NCBI GenBank assembly: GCA_002477825.1
Contig: DLKT01000014.1
Location: forward strand, 1,818-65,817
DNA from: Caryophanales bacterium UBA7581
GTDB lineage: Bacteria; Bacillota_I; Bacilli_A; RFN20; CAG-826
Length of the DNA: 64,000 nucleotides
Direction of reading: 5' to 3'
This document shows positions 49,869 through 58,998 of the stretch, piece by piece. The notes below the pieces were generated by a model, which made no database searches, had not been told where the DNA came from, and worked only from the letters and a program-made list of their open reading frames with translations. A program made the translations under genes and the position numbers. Position 1 is the stretch's first letter; every line of letters begins with the position of its first letter.

Positions 49869-51600
49869 TTGGTTTCACCCCCAAAGGTATTTGAATACGG
49901 ACAATGACTGCATCTTGATTTCGACTTAAAAGCATTTCTAATCCTGCTCTTTTTTCATAAAGAATCTGTAAACGTTTTTGAATATTTTTTAAAGCCACAC
50001 CATGGCCTTTTTTACGATTGACTTCGCATATAATATCACTTAAAATTTGTCGATTAATACGCACAATATCCTCTTCTTTTAGTTGCGTTTCGTTTTCATT
50101 CACCACGTCAATGATAGCCTGATTATCTTTTTGATAAACATGAATATGTATCATTCCTTTTTTATCCACAAAGCCATGCACAAAACAATTTTCAACGATC
50201 GGTTGAAGTAAAACTTTAGGTACAACTACTTGATTGAGCTCTTCATCTACTTCTAACGTATAACGAACTTCGGGATAGCGCACCATTTGAATATTTAAGA
50301 AACTCGTTACCGCATCTATTTCTTTTTCAATCGTAGAAGAAGTCTCTATGGTGAGTGAGTAACGCAAGAATTCACTAAGATTTTCGATACAATACTTAGC
50401 TTTTTCTAAATCTTTTAAATTCACTAATGAACGAATGGAGCTTAAAACATTAATTAAGAAATGTTTATTGATTTGGGAATATAAGCTATTTAATTCATAA
50501 GCCATATTATCTAATTGTAGTTGTAAACGACTATTCTTCTCAATGATGATTTGTTCATTTAATTTCGTAATACTCTCCACTAATTCGTTATAAGAAGAAA
50601 TCACTCGGTCTACTTCTTTATCACCAATTAAGGCAATGGTAGATAAAGAATTTTGGTCTTTAATCATGGAGAAATTATCGAACAAATATTGAAGCGCCAT
50701 GCGGTTCTTTTTTCGAATTCGATAAATAGAAATTCCAAAAAATGTGATAACTAAAATAATGACAAGTGTAATAATTAAATAAGTACGAATAAGCTCATTA
50801 AAAATCATATGAGAATCCATATAAACAGTTAGATTCCAATCTAAAAAATCTAAAGATATCGTTCTTTTGAGATAGCGTCGCCCATGATAGACACTAAAAT
50901 CTTGATCCATATCCGAGGAATAAACCATGCCATTACTATCATTTACAATCGCGTGGAAATAAGAAATATTTTCAAAGTTATTTAAAATATTGATTACCAT
51001 CGAACGATGAATATATAGGATACCTAGTCCTAATTTCGTATTAAAGTTATAGGATTGTACACTATTGATATTTCTAGCAAAAACAAAATAATCACTATCT
51101 TGTTGGTCTAAAAAATGCTGTGCTTTTAAGAAGATTAGTTTACCTCTTTGATATTCATTTCTTTTTGCCATTTCTAATATCTTTGGCATATTATAATTGA
51201 GAATCGAATAATCAACTCCATCATAAATGATATCAGAAGTGCTGTATTCTCCATTAATTAGAGGAATGAAACCCGCTCCTTTAAGTTCTGAACTATTGGA
51301 AGCCATTAGTAGATTCATCGTCTTTTCTATTTCTAAAGAAGCTTCTTGATCTTGAGAATGGGTGGCTGCATTTTGGAAATCTTCATTCATAAAATAAGTA
51401 GAAAATGAAAAATCCGTATCATCTAATTTGGTCTCTAATGAAGATGAAATACGAGCAGAAACACTATTAAACTGCTGATAAGCATATCTTTTTTGATTGG
51501 TATATGAAATGATAGAATAGGTTAAAATGATAGTCAAAAACATCATGGCAAGAAGTGCCATTTGTAAGATATCTCTTTTAAACCACCTATTCTTTTTCAT
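49861..51600 (-). CDS. yesM: Sensor histidine kinase, YesM (LytS-like) type
   Basis: 579 aa. Two membrane segments (12-32 and 272-294) flank an extracytoplasmic sensor domain of Cache type; a HAMP-like linker and coiled coil follow. Phospho-acceptor H380 lies in LYSQINKHFLINVL, where the family's usual PHFLYN reads KHFLIN. The ATP domain keeps LLQPIVENCFVHGF (N-box) and GHGVALKNIQKRL, but the DxGxG box is replaced by VVNENETQL. It is either a divergent active kinase or impaired. Confidence 0.88.
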   Translation of the reverse strand: MKKNRWFKRDILQMALLAMMFLTIILTYSIISYTNQKRYAYQQFNSVSARISSSLETKLDDTDFSFSTYFMNEDFQNAATHSQDQEASLEIEKTMNLLMASNSSELKGAGFIPLINGEYSTSDIIYDGVDYSILNYNMPKILEMAKRNEYQRGKLIFLKAQHFLDQQDSDYFVFARNINSVQSYNFNTKLGLGILYIHRSMVINILNNFENISYFHAIVNDSNGMVYSSDMDQDFSVYHGRRYLKRTISLDFLDWNLTVYMDSHMIFNELIRTYLIITLVIILVITFFGISIYRIRKKNRMALQYLFDNFSMIKDQNSLSTIALIGDKEVDRVISSYNELVESITKLNEQIIIEKNSRLQLQLDNMAYELNSLYSQINKHFLINVLSSIRSLVNLKDLEKAKYCIENLSEFLRYSLTIETSSTIEKEIDAVTSFLNIQMVRYPEVRYTLEVDEELNQVVVPKVLLQPIVENCFVHGFVDKKGMIHIHVYQKDNQAIIDVVNENETQLKEEDIVRINRQILSDIICEVNRKKGHGVALKNIQKRLQILYEKRAGLEMLLSRNQDAVIVRIQIPLGVKPNV

Positions 51601-51612
51601 TGTTAAATACCT

Positions 51613-52632
51613 CTATAATTTATTTAAAATCAAAGCAATAAAATTTTGATAAATTTCTTGATGTCCTTCTAAGGTTGGATGTACTAAATCAGCACATAAA
51701 TACTTGCGACTTTTTAATAACGCATCCCCACGAATATAAAACACATTTTGTCGCTTTATTTTTTCTACTTCTTCTTTCACAATGCTTCGATAATTCTCAA
51801 CTTTTTCTAGGCTAACAGCACTGCAACATTCATTAAAATAACTCATGATATCCGTAATAAAGAAAGTTTCTTTTTCATGAGTAGAAAGCGCAACATTTAA
51901 GAATTCATGTACTTTACTTTGAAACATTTTTTCATCCCATTCAGCAATCACATTAATGCCTAACTCAATCGTAGCAATATCAAAATCATGTGATTTAGCA
52001 ATAAATTCCGCTACTTCTTTTTCTAATCGACAAGAACCGGGAAAACCAATGTTGATTAAATCGTACCCAATATGACTTGCAATCAAATAAGGATAAGAAA
52101 GATTTTGAAGGTAAGTTAAGGAAGAAGAAGTAATGCTAGATCCATAGGATAAATATCTTTTTTGAGGCATATCTTTTTCTTCAATCTGAAGAAATTCACC
52201 TTCAATATCGAATAGTTCAAAACTCGTATAATCAAACACCAACCGATATAAATGACTGGAGAAAGGCGATTTTCTTTCATGGTTTAGCCATTCCACTTGC
52301 GCATTAACTTCCTTAAAAGGATCGATTTCTATCATCGTTATTTTTTCATTTGAGATGGTGAAATACGATTGTTGCCATTCTGCTTGTACGACCCCACGAT
52401 ATAAATACGCTCGTGTCATTTGTGGATCTTTTGATTTTAAATAAAATTTTACTTTGCCTTTAGGAATAAAGCGAAACTCCACGCCAATTGCGGTTTGATT
52501 CATGAGTTTTCCTTGTTCAAGCATATTCTTTTCTACTTCATGAGGAAGTCTTAAAAGCGAATAGCCTCCATCTTCATTTTTTATTAACTCACGAACATTC
52601 CATAAAAGAACATTTTTAAAATACTGCATCAT
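51613..52632 (-). CDS. SGNH/GDSL-family esterase
   Basis: 339 aa, no signal peptide. An N-terminal beta-sandwich (about 1-150; VEFRFIPKGKVKFYL, RAYLYRGVVQAEWQQ) precedes the SGNH domain: block I YLSYGSSITSS (Ser nucleophile at 166), block II glycine INIGFPGS, block III IATIELGINVI with Asn, block V ADLVHPTLEGH (Asp and His). Architecture matches carbohydrate esterases that remove acetyl groups. First enzyme gene of the locus, between RDD and the sensor kinase. Confidence 0.85.
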   Translation of the reverse strand: MMQYFKNVLLWNVRELIKNEDGGYSLLRLPHEVEKNMLEQGKLMNQTAIGVEFRFIPKGKVKFYLKSKDPQMTRAYLYRGVVQAEWQQSYFTISNEKITMIEIDPFKEVNAQVEWLNHERKSPFSSHLYRLVFDYTSFELFDIEGEFLQIEEKDMPQKRYLSYGSSITSSSLTYLQNLSYPYLIASHIGYDLINIGFPGSCRLEKEVAEFIAKSHDFDIATIELGINVIAEWDEKMFQSKVHEFLNVALSTHEKETFFITDIMSYFNECCSAVSLEKVENYRSIVKEEVEKIKRQNVFYIRGDALLKSRKYLCADLVHPTLEGHQEIYQNFIALILNKL

Positions 52633-52644
52633 GGTAATAACTCC

Positions 52645-53577
52645 TTAATCGACTTGCATCGCTCTTGCCTTTTCGCTAAAAGAATCAACAGGGTTTGTTT
52701 TCTTTTCTTCAAAAGTAGTCACTGCTGTTCTTGCAATATAATCATGGAAAGACTGTCCTTTTTTGGTAGCGCATGAAATAACAAAAGAAATCAAAGGAAT
52801 AAATCCATAAGTCATGATACCCAAAATCAGTTCAATAAATACGAAGAAAAAGAAACGCAAAAGAATTTGGATATGCGAAGGAACATAGTTTTCTTTTTTA
52901 TAGTTATATATCTTTAAGCCCATCAACTTTTTACCAATGGTTGGTCCTTTAAAAATAAGAGGGAATAAAAGATAAATCACAGTTGCACATATCACCATTG
53001 AAAGCGTGATATATTGAACGATTAATCTTGATGCTGCACTAGCGGCATTTTGCCATTTTTCTGTTTTTTCTAAAATGTTAGAAATGGATGCATCCACAAC
53101 ATTCGATAACCAACTTTTCATTTCTTTAGAATCAATTTTTTCTTCTACTGGTAAATAGGTATTATTATCCGCTAAATAAAAGATACGATAATCTTCATCT
53201 TCTACTTCTGCTTGTGCTTTTTTGTATCCATTATAAACATCTACTTTTTCATAGCTTTCATAGAACGTTAATAATTTTGCGTCGATATCATAAAAACCAT
53301 AACTTGAATTGCTCGTTATTTTTTGATAGTCACCATTTTCTTTATATTCATATAAACCCGATTCTACTAAAACAACTTTAAATTCATTATATTTTTCTTT
53401 ATAGGTAGAAGAGCGATTCGCAATCGGTTGCACAACAAAAGCGTATAAACAAGAAGTTAAAACAATAAGAAGCATAAAATCAAGTAAAAAGGCCACAAAA
53501 CGACGTAGGGTTTGTGGTTTTAAAAACGGTTCTTTTTCTTCCGCTTTAGTTTCTAAAACTTCTTTCGCTTCATCCAT
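52645..53577 (-). CDS. RDD-family membrane protein
   Basis: 310 aa from the ATG at 53577, where AGGTGA lies 5 bases upstream; the ORF's GTG at 53586 overlaps that site. RDD hallmarks: LRRFVAFLLDFMLL at the N terminus (the R and D pair), a long extracytoplasmic loop (about 60-185, acidic and Tyr-rich), then membrane segments with GPTIGKKLMGLKI and a final DYIARTAVT. Function of most RDD proteins is unsettled; some transport ions or compatible solutes. It is the most upstream gene of the minus-strand block and may share the SGNH transcript. Confidence 0.85.
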   Translation of the reverse strand: MDEAKEVLETKAEEKEPFLKPQTLRRFVAFLLDFMLLIVLTSCLYAFVVQPIANRSSTYKEKYNEFKVVLVESGLYEYKENGDYQKITSNSSYGFYDIDAKLLTFYESYEKVDVYNGYKKAQAEVEDEDYRIFYLADNNTYLPVEEKIDSKEMKSWLSNVVDASISNILEKTEKWQNAASAASRLIVQYITLSMVICATVIYLLFPLIFKGPTIGKKLMGLKIYNYKKENYVPSHIQILLRFFFFVFIELILGIMTYGFIPLISFVISCATKKGQSFHDYIARTAVTTFEEKKTNPVDSFSEKARAMQVD

Positions 53578-53591
53578 AGTTTTCACCTAAT

Positions 53592-53611
53592 ATACTATAT
53601 AAATATAGTAT
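53592..53611 (-). promoter_or_regulatory. Palindrome directly upstream of the RDD gene
   Basis: ATACTATAT, AA, ATATAGTAT: perfect 9-2-9 palindrome just before the AGGTGA site. Operator or leader hairpin; AT-rich -10-like TATAAG lies further upstream on the minus strand. Confidence 0.4.
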
Positions 53612-53719
53612 CACTTACTTATATCATATATCTATTGTCTTCTAAGAAAAATGGAATTTTCTTTGATATTTTTTGTTACTTTTTTATGAAAAAATTCTTA
53701 ACATGTTAAGCAAAAATAC

Positions 53720-53748
53720 TTGACAGGCAACAACTAATCCTATACAAT
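53720..53748 (+). promoter_or_regulatory. rpsP promoter
   Basis: TTGACA (53720-53725), 17-bp spacer, TACAAT (53743-53748), then AAAAGGAG and the rpsP ATG at 53778. Divergent from the RDD gene. Confidence 0.85.
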
Positions 53749-53777
53749 AGTCATGTTAGAAAAAGGAGATTAAAATT

Positions 53778-54059
53778 ATGTCAGTAAAAATTAGATTAAC
53801 AAGAACCGGTCGTCATAAAGATCCTTCTTATCGTATCGTTGCCGCCGATAGCCGTTACCCACGTGATGGTCGTTTCATCGAACAAATTGGATATTATGAT
53901 CCAGAAGATGTCAACAATGCAGCAAAGATCGATGAAGAACTTGCTTTAAAATGGTTAAATGCTGGTGCTCTTCCAAGTGATACCGTTCGTGCTTTATTCT
54001 CTAAAGCCGGTATTATGACAAAATACGCAGAAGGCAAGAAAACCAAAAAAGGAGAATAA
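53778..54059 (+). CDS. rpsP: Ribosomal protein S16
   Basis: 30S assembly protein, 93 aa, with VKIRLTRTGRHKDPSYRIV and the RDGRFIEQIGYYDP segment. First gene of a plus-strand operon with khpA, rimM and trmD; these four genes are usually in line with ffh, but here they point the opposite way. Confidence 0.98.
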   Translation: MSVKIRLTRTGRHKDPSYRIVAADSRYPRDGRFIEQIGYYDPEDVNNAAKIDEELALKWLNAGALPSDTVRALFSKAGIMTKYAEGKKTKKGE

Positions 54060-54061
54060 TC

Positions 54062-54328
54062 ATGGATTACGAGAAGATCATTCACACTTTAGTCGACGAT
54101 ATCGTTGATAATAAAGAGATAATGATCCGTCAAATGCCCAGTGAAAATCCAAAAGAAGTTCTTTTAATGATTTTCAGTGATCCTGAAGATACCGCAAGAC
54201 TTATTGGCCGTAAAGGCATCATCGCTGATGCGCTTCGCGAAGTCATGTCTATTGCTGGTAAAACCGAAAACAAGAGAATTATTCTCAAATTTGAATCATT
54301 TGATCAAATTGAAAAAGATGAGGACTAA
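54062..54328 (+). CDS. khpA: KH-domain RNA-binding protein KhpA (YlqC)
   Basis: 88-aa single type-II KH domain with the glycine loop LIGRKGIIADALREVM (usual consensus GxxG is present as GRKG). Partner of KhpB in Firmicutes, linked to sRNA binding and cell-wall control. Two bases after rpsP. Confidence 0.93.
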   Translation: MDYEKIIHTLVDDIVDNKEIMIRQMPSENPKEVLLMIFSDPEDTARLIGRKGIIADALREVMSIAGKTENKRIILKFESFDQIEKDED

Positions 54329-54364
54329 CCTTATCTTTTTTCTTATATTGAGGAGAAAAACATT

Positions 54365-54871
54365 ATGGAATATTTAACACTTGGAAAAATCGTTAAAACT
54401 TGTGGATTAAAAGGAGAAGCCAAAATTCTCTGCTCTACCCACTTTAGTTATGATCGCTACCAAAAGAACCACCATGTTTATTTATGGAATGAAAAAACGG
54501 ATGAACGGATAGAAGTTACCGTTAAATCTTTCCGTAAAGATGGCCTTTTTGATTTCGTTCAATTCAAAGAAATTCCCTCTATTGATGCCCTGACCCCTCA
54601 TATTAATGAATACGTTCAAGTAGAAAAAGACCTTTCCTTTTTATTAGAGAATGAATATTTCTATAGTGATTTATTAGGCTCTGAAGTTTATGATGGCGAT
54701 ACTCTTTTAGGAAAAGTCAAGAAAATAGAAGAATATGCAAGTTATGCAACTTTAAGAGTTGAAAGAAAAGCGCAAAAAGATATACTGATTCCTTTTGTAA
54801 AAGCCTTTATTCAAAAAGTCGATATTGAAGCAAAGAAAATTTGGATTCATCACTGGGAGGGGTTAGAATGA
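54365..54871 (+). CDS. rimM: 16S rRNA processing protein RimM
   Basis: Chaperone for 30S head assembly that binds S19. 168 aa: N-terminal beta barrel (LTLGKIVKTCGLKGEAKI) and PRC-barrel C terminus (FYSDLLGSEVYDGDTLLGKV... DILIPFVKAFI). GAGGAG lies 9 bases before the ATG. Overlaps trmD by 4 bases (ATGA). Confidence 0.95.
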   Translation: MEYLTLGKIVKTCGLKGEAKILCSTHFSYDRYQKNHHVYLWNEKTDERIEVTVKSFRKDGLFDFVQFKEIPSIDALTPHINEYVQVEKDLSFLLENEYFYSDLLGSEVYDGDTLLGKVKKIEEYASYATLRVERKAQKDILIPFVKAFIQKVDIEAKKIWIHHWEGLE

Positions 54872-55635
54872 AAATCACCATTTTAACACTATTCCCTGAA
54901 ATGTACCAAGGTTTTCTTTCCACTTCTATTTTAAAAAGAGCGATTGCTAAAGGTGTTGTTTCGATTGATGTCGTCGATATCCGTTCTTATACCCAAGATA
55001 AATATGGCCGCGTCGATAGTGCTCCTATTGGTGGAGGTGCGGGTTTAATTATGAAATGTCAACCCGTCATTGATGCTTTAAAAAATCAAGGAGAAGGAAA
55101 GAAAATCTTATTTTCTCCACGGGGAAAAACTTTTTCTCAAGAAAAAGCGCACGCTTTAAGTAAAGAAGACCACATCATTCTTTTATGTGGACACTATGAA
55201 GGTATGGATGAAAGAATATCTTCATATATCGATGAAGAATTATCCATTGGCGATTATATTTTAACCGGTGGAGAACTCGCCTCTATGGTGGTAAGCGATG
55301 CAATTATTCGTTTATTAGATGGAGCGATTAAAGAAGAATCGACCATTGAAGAGTCTTTTGAAAATGGCTTATTAGAATATCCTCAATATACCGAGCCTTA
55401 TGAATATGATGGAAAAAAAGTCCCCGATATCCTCTATTCTGGAAATCATGGGGCGATTGAAAAATGGCGTAAAAAAGAAAGTTTACGAATTACTAAAGAA
55501 AGACGTCCTGATTTGTTTATGAAATTTCCCTTCACTAAAGTAGATATGCGCTTATTAAAAGAGATTGAAAATCAAGAACAAGGAAAATGGGAAATAGACG
55601 CGATTAACAAAGGAAAAAAATTTATGAAAAATTAA
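54868..55635 (+). CDS. trmD: tRNA (guanine-N1-)-methyltransferase TrmD
   Basis: Methylates G37 in tRNAs with G36. The ATG at 54868 has GGGAGGGG 5 bases upstream; the TTG at 54841 is not used. 255 aa with the SPOUT trefoil knot: LLCGHYEGMDERI and IGDYILTGGELASMV. Normally next to rplS, which is 34 kb away here. Confidence 0.97.
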   Translation: MKITILTLFPEMYQGFLSTSILKRAIAKGVVSIDVVDIRSYTQDKYGRVDSAPIGGGAGLIMKCQPVIDALKNQGEGKKILFSPRGKTFSQEKAHALSKEDHIILLCGHYEGMDERISSYIDEELSIGDYILTGGELASMVVSDAIIRLLDGAIKEESTIEESFENGLLEYPQYTEPYEYDGKKVPDILYSGNHGAIEKWRKKESLRITKERRPDLFMKFPFTKVDMRLLKEIENQEQGKWEIDAINKGKKFMKN

Positions 55636-55660
55636 AAGATCGCAAACCGCGATCTTTTTT
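55634..55660. terminator. Bidirectional terminator between trmD and ffh
   Basis: AAAAGATCGC, AAACC, GCGATCTTTT: 10-bp stem with A and T runs on both sides, between the converging trmD and ffh genes. It marks one edge of the inverted block. Confidence 0.9.
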
Positions 55661-55664
55661 CATT

Positions 55665-57017
55665 TTATTTAAATGGGAAACCACCTTGTCCACCCATTGG
55701 AGGCATCTTACCGCCTTTTTGATATTGTTTCATTTGTTGCATCATTTGTTTCATTTGATCAAATTTCTTTAACATACGATTAATATCAGCGTTTGTTAAT
55801 CCACAGCCTCGAGCAATACGGACTTTACGAGAGTTCTTTAAAATTTCAGGATGCGCTCTTTCTTCTGGGGTCATCGATTGAATGATGACTTCCACGGTGC
55901 GCATTTCTTTTTCTGCTCTTTCTTGGTCTTCTTTAGAAATTTTTGGCATACCTGGAATTAATTTTAGTAAACCACCTAAAGAACCCATCTTTTTAATTTG
56001 TTTCATTTGTTCTAGCATGTCCACTAAATCAAAGTTGCCCTCCATCATTTTATTGACGGTACGACGAGTTTGCTTTTCATCGAAGTTTTCTTGGGCTTTT
56101 TCGATTAATGTCATGACGTCACCCATACCTAAAATACGGTCCGCCATACGATCAGGATAGAACAATTCTAAGTCTTCCATCTTTTCACCGACACCGGTGA
56201 GTTTAATAGGAATACCGGTTAAATGTTTAATGGATAAAGCGGCACCACCACGGGCGTCACCATCTAATTTAGACATAATGACACCAGTTAAAACAAGCTT
56301 TTCATTAAAGGCATTCGCAACGTTAACAGCGTCTTGACCTGACATTGCGTCAACGAGTAATAAAACTTCTTCTGGATGCACTTCATGTTCAATTTGATTG
56401 AGCTCTTCCATGAGTTGTTCATCAATATGAAGTCGACCAGCGGTATCAATAATTAATACATCATAAAATTCTTGATAAGCTTTATCTTTAGCGGCTTTAG
56501 CAATTTCAACCGGTGAAACTTTCGTGCCCATATTGACGATATCGACACCGACTTGTTTAGCAATCGTATCCAATTGTTCAATAGCAGCTGGACGATAGAC
56601 GTCACAAGCCGCTAATAAAACTTTTTTCTTGAGCTTATTTTTCATTAAAAGCGCTAATTTACCAGCAGTCGTGGTTTTACCTGCACCTTGAAGACCACAA
56701 AGCATAATAATCGTAGGTTTCCCTTTTGCGTAACGGATTTCACTTTGATCTGAACCTAAAAGTTCAACCAATTCATCATGAACGATTTTAACGACCATTT
56801 GCGAAGGTGATAACGCTTTAAAAACTTCTTGTCCTAAAGATTTCTCTTTTACGTCATTCACGAATTCTTTTACAACTTTGTAGTTTACATCAGCTTCTAA
56901 AAGGGCAACACGGATTTCTTTTAACATTTCATCCATGTTAGCTTCTGTAAGTTTCGATTGTCCTTTTAATTTCTTTAAAATTTGTTGAAAACGATCGGAA
57001 AGTGATTCAAATGCCAT
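55665..57017 (-). CDS. ffh: Signal recognition particle protein Ffh
   Basis: SRP GTPase, 450 aa. N domain, G domain (GLQGAGKTTTAGKLA, DTAGRLHIDEQL, TKLDGDARGG, GEKMEDLE) and a methionine-rich M domain (MLEQMKQIKKMGS...KVRIARGCG) ending with QMKQMMQQMKQ. Overlaps ylxM by 11 bases, as in Bacillus. Confidence 0.98.
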   Translation of the reverse strand: MAFESLSDRFQQILKKLKGQSKLTEANMDEMLKEIRVALLEADVNYKVVKEFVNDVKEKSLGQEVFKALSPSQMVVKIVHDELVELLGSDQSEIRYAKGKPTIIMLCGLQGAGKTTTAGKLALLMKNKLKKKVLLAACDVYRPAAIEQLDTIAKQVGVDIVNMGTKVSPVEIAKAAKDKAYQEFYDVLIIDTAGRLHIDEQLMEELNQIEHEVHPEEVLLLVDAMSGQDAVNVANAFNEKLVLTGVIMSKLDGDARGGAALSIKHLTGIPIKLTGVGEKMEDLELFYPDRMADRILGMGDVMTLIEKAQENFDEKQTRRTVNKMMEGNFDLVDMLEQMKQIKKMGSLGGLLKLIPGMPKISKEDQERAEKEMRTVEVIIQSMTPEERAHPEILKNSRKVRIARGCGLTNADINRMLKKFDQMKQMMQQMKQYQKGGKMPPMGGQGGFPFK

Positions 57018-57330
57018 CGTCCATCATCCTTTCTAGTTCTTCAAGAATTTCTTCTTTTGATAATTTTTTCCATGCTTCTAAACGCGCTTGCATTTCTTTT
57101 TTCTTTTGTAGATAATGAAGTTTATTTTCATAATCTTCTAATTTTAATTCGCTTTTCTTTAAGCAGTCTGAAACCGCGGCTCGAGAAACACCATAGTTTT
57201 CACTTATCTCGGATAACGAAAGATTATATTGATAATAATCTTCCATCATCTTTCGTTGCATATCGGTTAATAGACTTCCATAAGTTAAAAGCAATTGATT
57301 GCGATATTCAAGGAGTTGAAGATCAGTCAT
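57007..57330 (-). CDS. ylxM: SRP-associated DNA-binding protein YlxM
   Basis: 107 aa with a sigma-70 region 4-like helix-turn-helix (LSLSEISENYGVSRAAVSDC). It sits between ftsY and ffh, overlapping both; known to be linked to SRP assembly in Gram-positives. Confidence 0.93.
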   Translation of the reverse strand: MTDLQLLEYRNQLLLTYGSLLTDMQRKMMEDYYQYNLSLSEISENYGVSRAAVSDCLKKSELKLEDYENKLHYLQKKKEMQARLEAWKKLSKEEILEELERMMDDGI

Positions 57331-58309
57331 TTTCTTCTTCTCCTAAACAAAGTCCATAGAGATATTGATCTAAGTCAAATTCTTCTAAATCATCCATCTT
57401 TTCACCTAAACCGATAAAGCGGACAGGAACACCAATTTCATCACGGATAGCTAAGATAATTCCACCTTTAGAAGTTCCGTCCATTTTGGTAATCACTACA
57501 CCGGTTAAATTGGTAACTTCCGAGAAAGCTTTCGCTTGAATAACCCCATTTTGTCCGGTGGTCGCATCGATGATTAAGAAAGTTTCATGCGGTGCTTCTG
57601 GTAATTCTTTTTGAATAACACGACGAATTTTACTTAATTCCGCCATTAAATTGGTTTTATTTTGTAAACGTCCTGCCGTATCAACAATTAATAAATCAAT
57701 TCCCTTTTCTTTCGCTCTTTTAACGCCTTCATAAGCAACGGAAGCTGGGTCACTATTGGGTTTACCGCTTACGACTTCAATACCTAAGCGTTCGCCCCAA
57801 ATTTGAATTTGTTCGACGGCACCCGCTCTAAATGTATCTGCCGCAGCAAGCATAACTTTCTTTCCTTGGTCTAAATATCTTTTCGCGAGTTTCGCAATCG
57901 TGGTGGTTTTACCTACCCCGTTAACGCCGACTACTAAAAGTACGGTTACACCTTCAGGAGCAAAGCGAACTTCATTTACGATATTTTCGCCTTGATTGGC
58001 GTAAGAAACGAACATCTTATCAACGAGTAATTCGTTAATTTGTTTCGGATCTTCCATCCCTTGAAGACGCGATTCTTTTTTGGTAGCATCAATAATTTCT
58101 AAGGTTAAATTCACACCAACATCGGCTTCAATTAAGATTTGCTCTAATTCATCAAAATATTCTTCATTAACTTTCGCATAACGTGAAGTTAATTCTTTTA
58201 AACGGTTAGCAAAATTCTTTCTAGACTTATGCATACCCGCCACATATTTTTCTTTTTGTTTATTGGATTTTCCAAATATTGCTTCTTTAATTTTTTTAAA
58301 TAAACCCAT
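57323..58309 (-). CDS. ftsY: SRP receptor FtsY
   Basis: 328 aa NG-domain GTPase: GVNGVGKTTTIAKLA, DTAGRLQNKTNLM, TKMDGTSKGG, GLGEKMDDLEEF. Lacks the acidic A domain of enterobacteria, as usual in Firmicutes. smc, which commonly precedes it, is absent; rnc is next. Confidence 0.97.
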   Translation of the reverse strand: MGLFKKIKEAIFGKSNKQKEKYVAGMHKSRKNFANRLKELTSRYAKVNEEYFDELEQILIEADVGVNLTLEIIDATKKESRLQGMEDPKQINELLVDKMFVSYANQGENIVNEVRFAPEGVTVLLVVGVNGVGKTTTIAKLAKRYLDQGKKVMLAAADTFRAGAVEQIQIWGERLGIEVVSGKPNSDPASVAYEGVKRAKEKGIDLLIVDTAGRLQNKTNLMAELSKIRRVIQKELPEAPHETFLIIDATTGQNGVIQAKAFSEVTNLTGVVITKMDGTSKGGIILAIRDEIGVPVRFIGLGEKMDDLEEFDLDQYLYGLCLGEEEND

Positions 58310-58314
58310 ATTGT

Positions 58315-58998
58315 TTATCCCGCCTTTTTACTTAAAGCATCTTTTGCTGCTAATTGCTCGGCTTCTTTTTTCGTCGAAGCATGGCCTCGACCTAAACATA
58401 AGCCATTAAAATAAACTTCCGCTACAAAGATAGGGGCATGGGCAGGTCCCGATTGTTCCACAATTTTATATTGCACCACACCTCTACGGTCCATTTGCAT
58501 TTCTTCTTGTAGACTGGTTTTATAATCCACCATGGTCGATTCATCAAAATTTTGAATATCGGCAATGAAAAGTGAACGTAATAATTGATAAGTAAAGTCA
58601 AAGCCTTGATCCATGTAGGTAGCGCCCATAAACGCTTCAAATACGTTTTCTAATACTTTAGAAGAATCACTCCCACCATTTAATTGTAAGCCATGACTTA
58701 ATAAAATATAATCGCCTAAATGAAGGGCACGCGCATGTTTCGCTAAAGATTCTCCGCGAACTAAACTCGCCCGAATTTTGGTCATATCACCTTCTTGGCG
58801 ATTGGGGAAACTGCGGAAAATTAAATCTGCTACTACGAAGTTCACAATACTATCACCCATAAACTCTAATCGCTCATAATCGTGATGTTGTGTTTTTGCT
58901 TCACCATTATAAGAAGGGTGCGTAAACGCCGTTTCAAATAAAGAAATTTGGTTAGGGTGAATGTGAAGTTCTTTTAATAATTCATTAATGTCCTTCAT
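58315..58998 (-). CDS. rnc: Ribonuclease III
   Basis: 227 aa. Catalytic signature ERLEFMGDSIVNF, second acidic helix LENVFEAFMGATYMDQG, and a C-terminal dsRNA-binding domain (DYKTSLQEEMQ... AHASTKKEAEQLAAKDAL in parts). Processes rRNA and mRNA. Overlaps plsX by 14 bases. Confidence 0.97.
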   Translation of the reverse strand: MKDINELLKELHIHPNQISLFETAFTHPSYNGEAKTQHHDYERLEFMGDSIVNFVVADLIFRSFPNRQEGDMTKIRASLVRGESLAKHARALHLGDYILLSHGLQLNGGSDSSKVLENVFEAFMGATYMDQGFDFTYQLLRSLFIADIQNFDESTMVDYKTSLQEEMQMDRRGVVQYKIVEQSGPAHAPIFVAEVYFNGLCLGRGHASTKKEAEQLAAKDALSKKAG

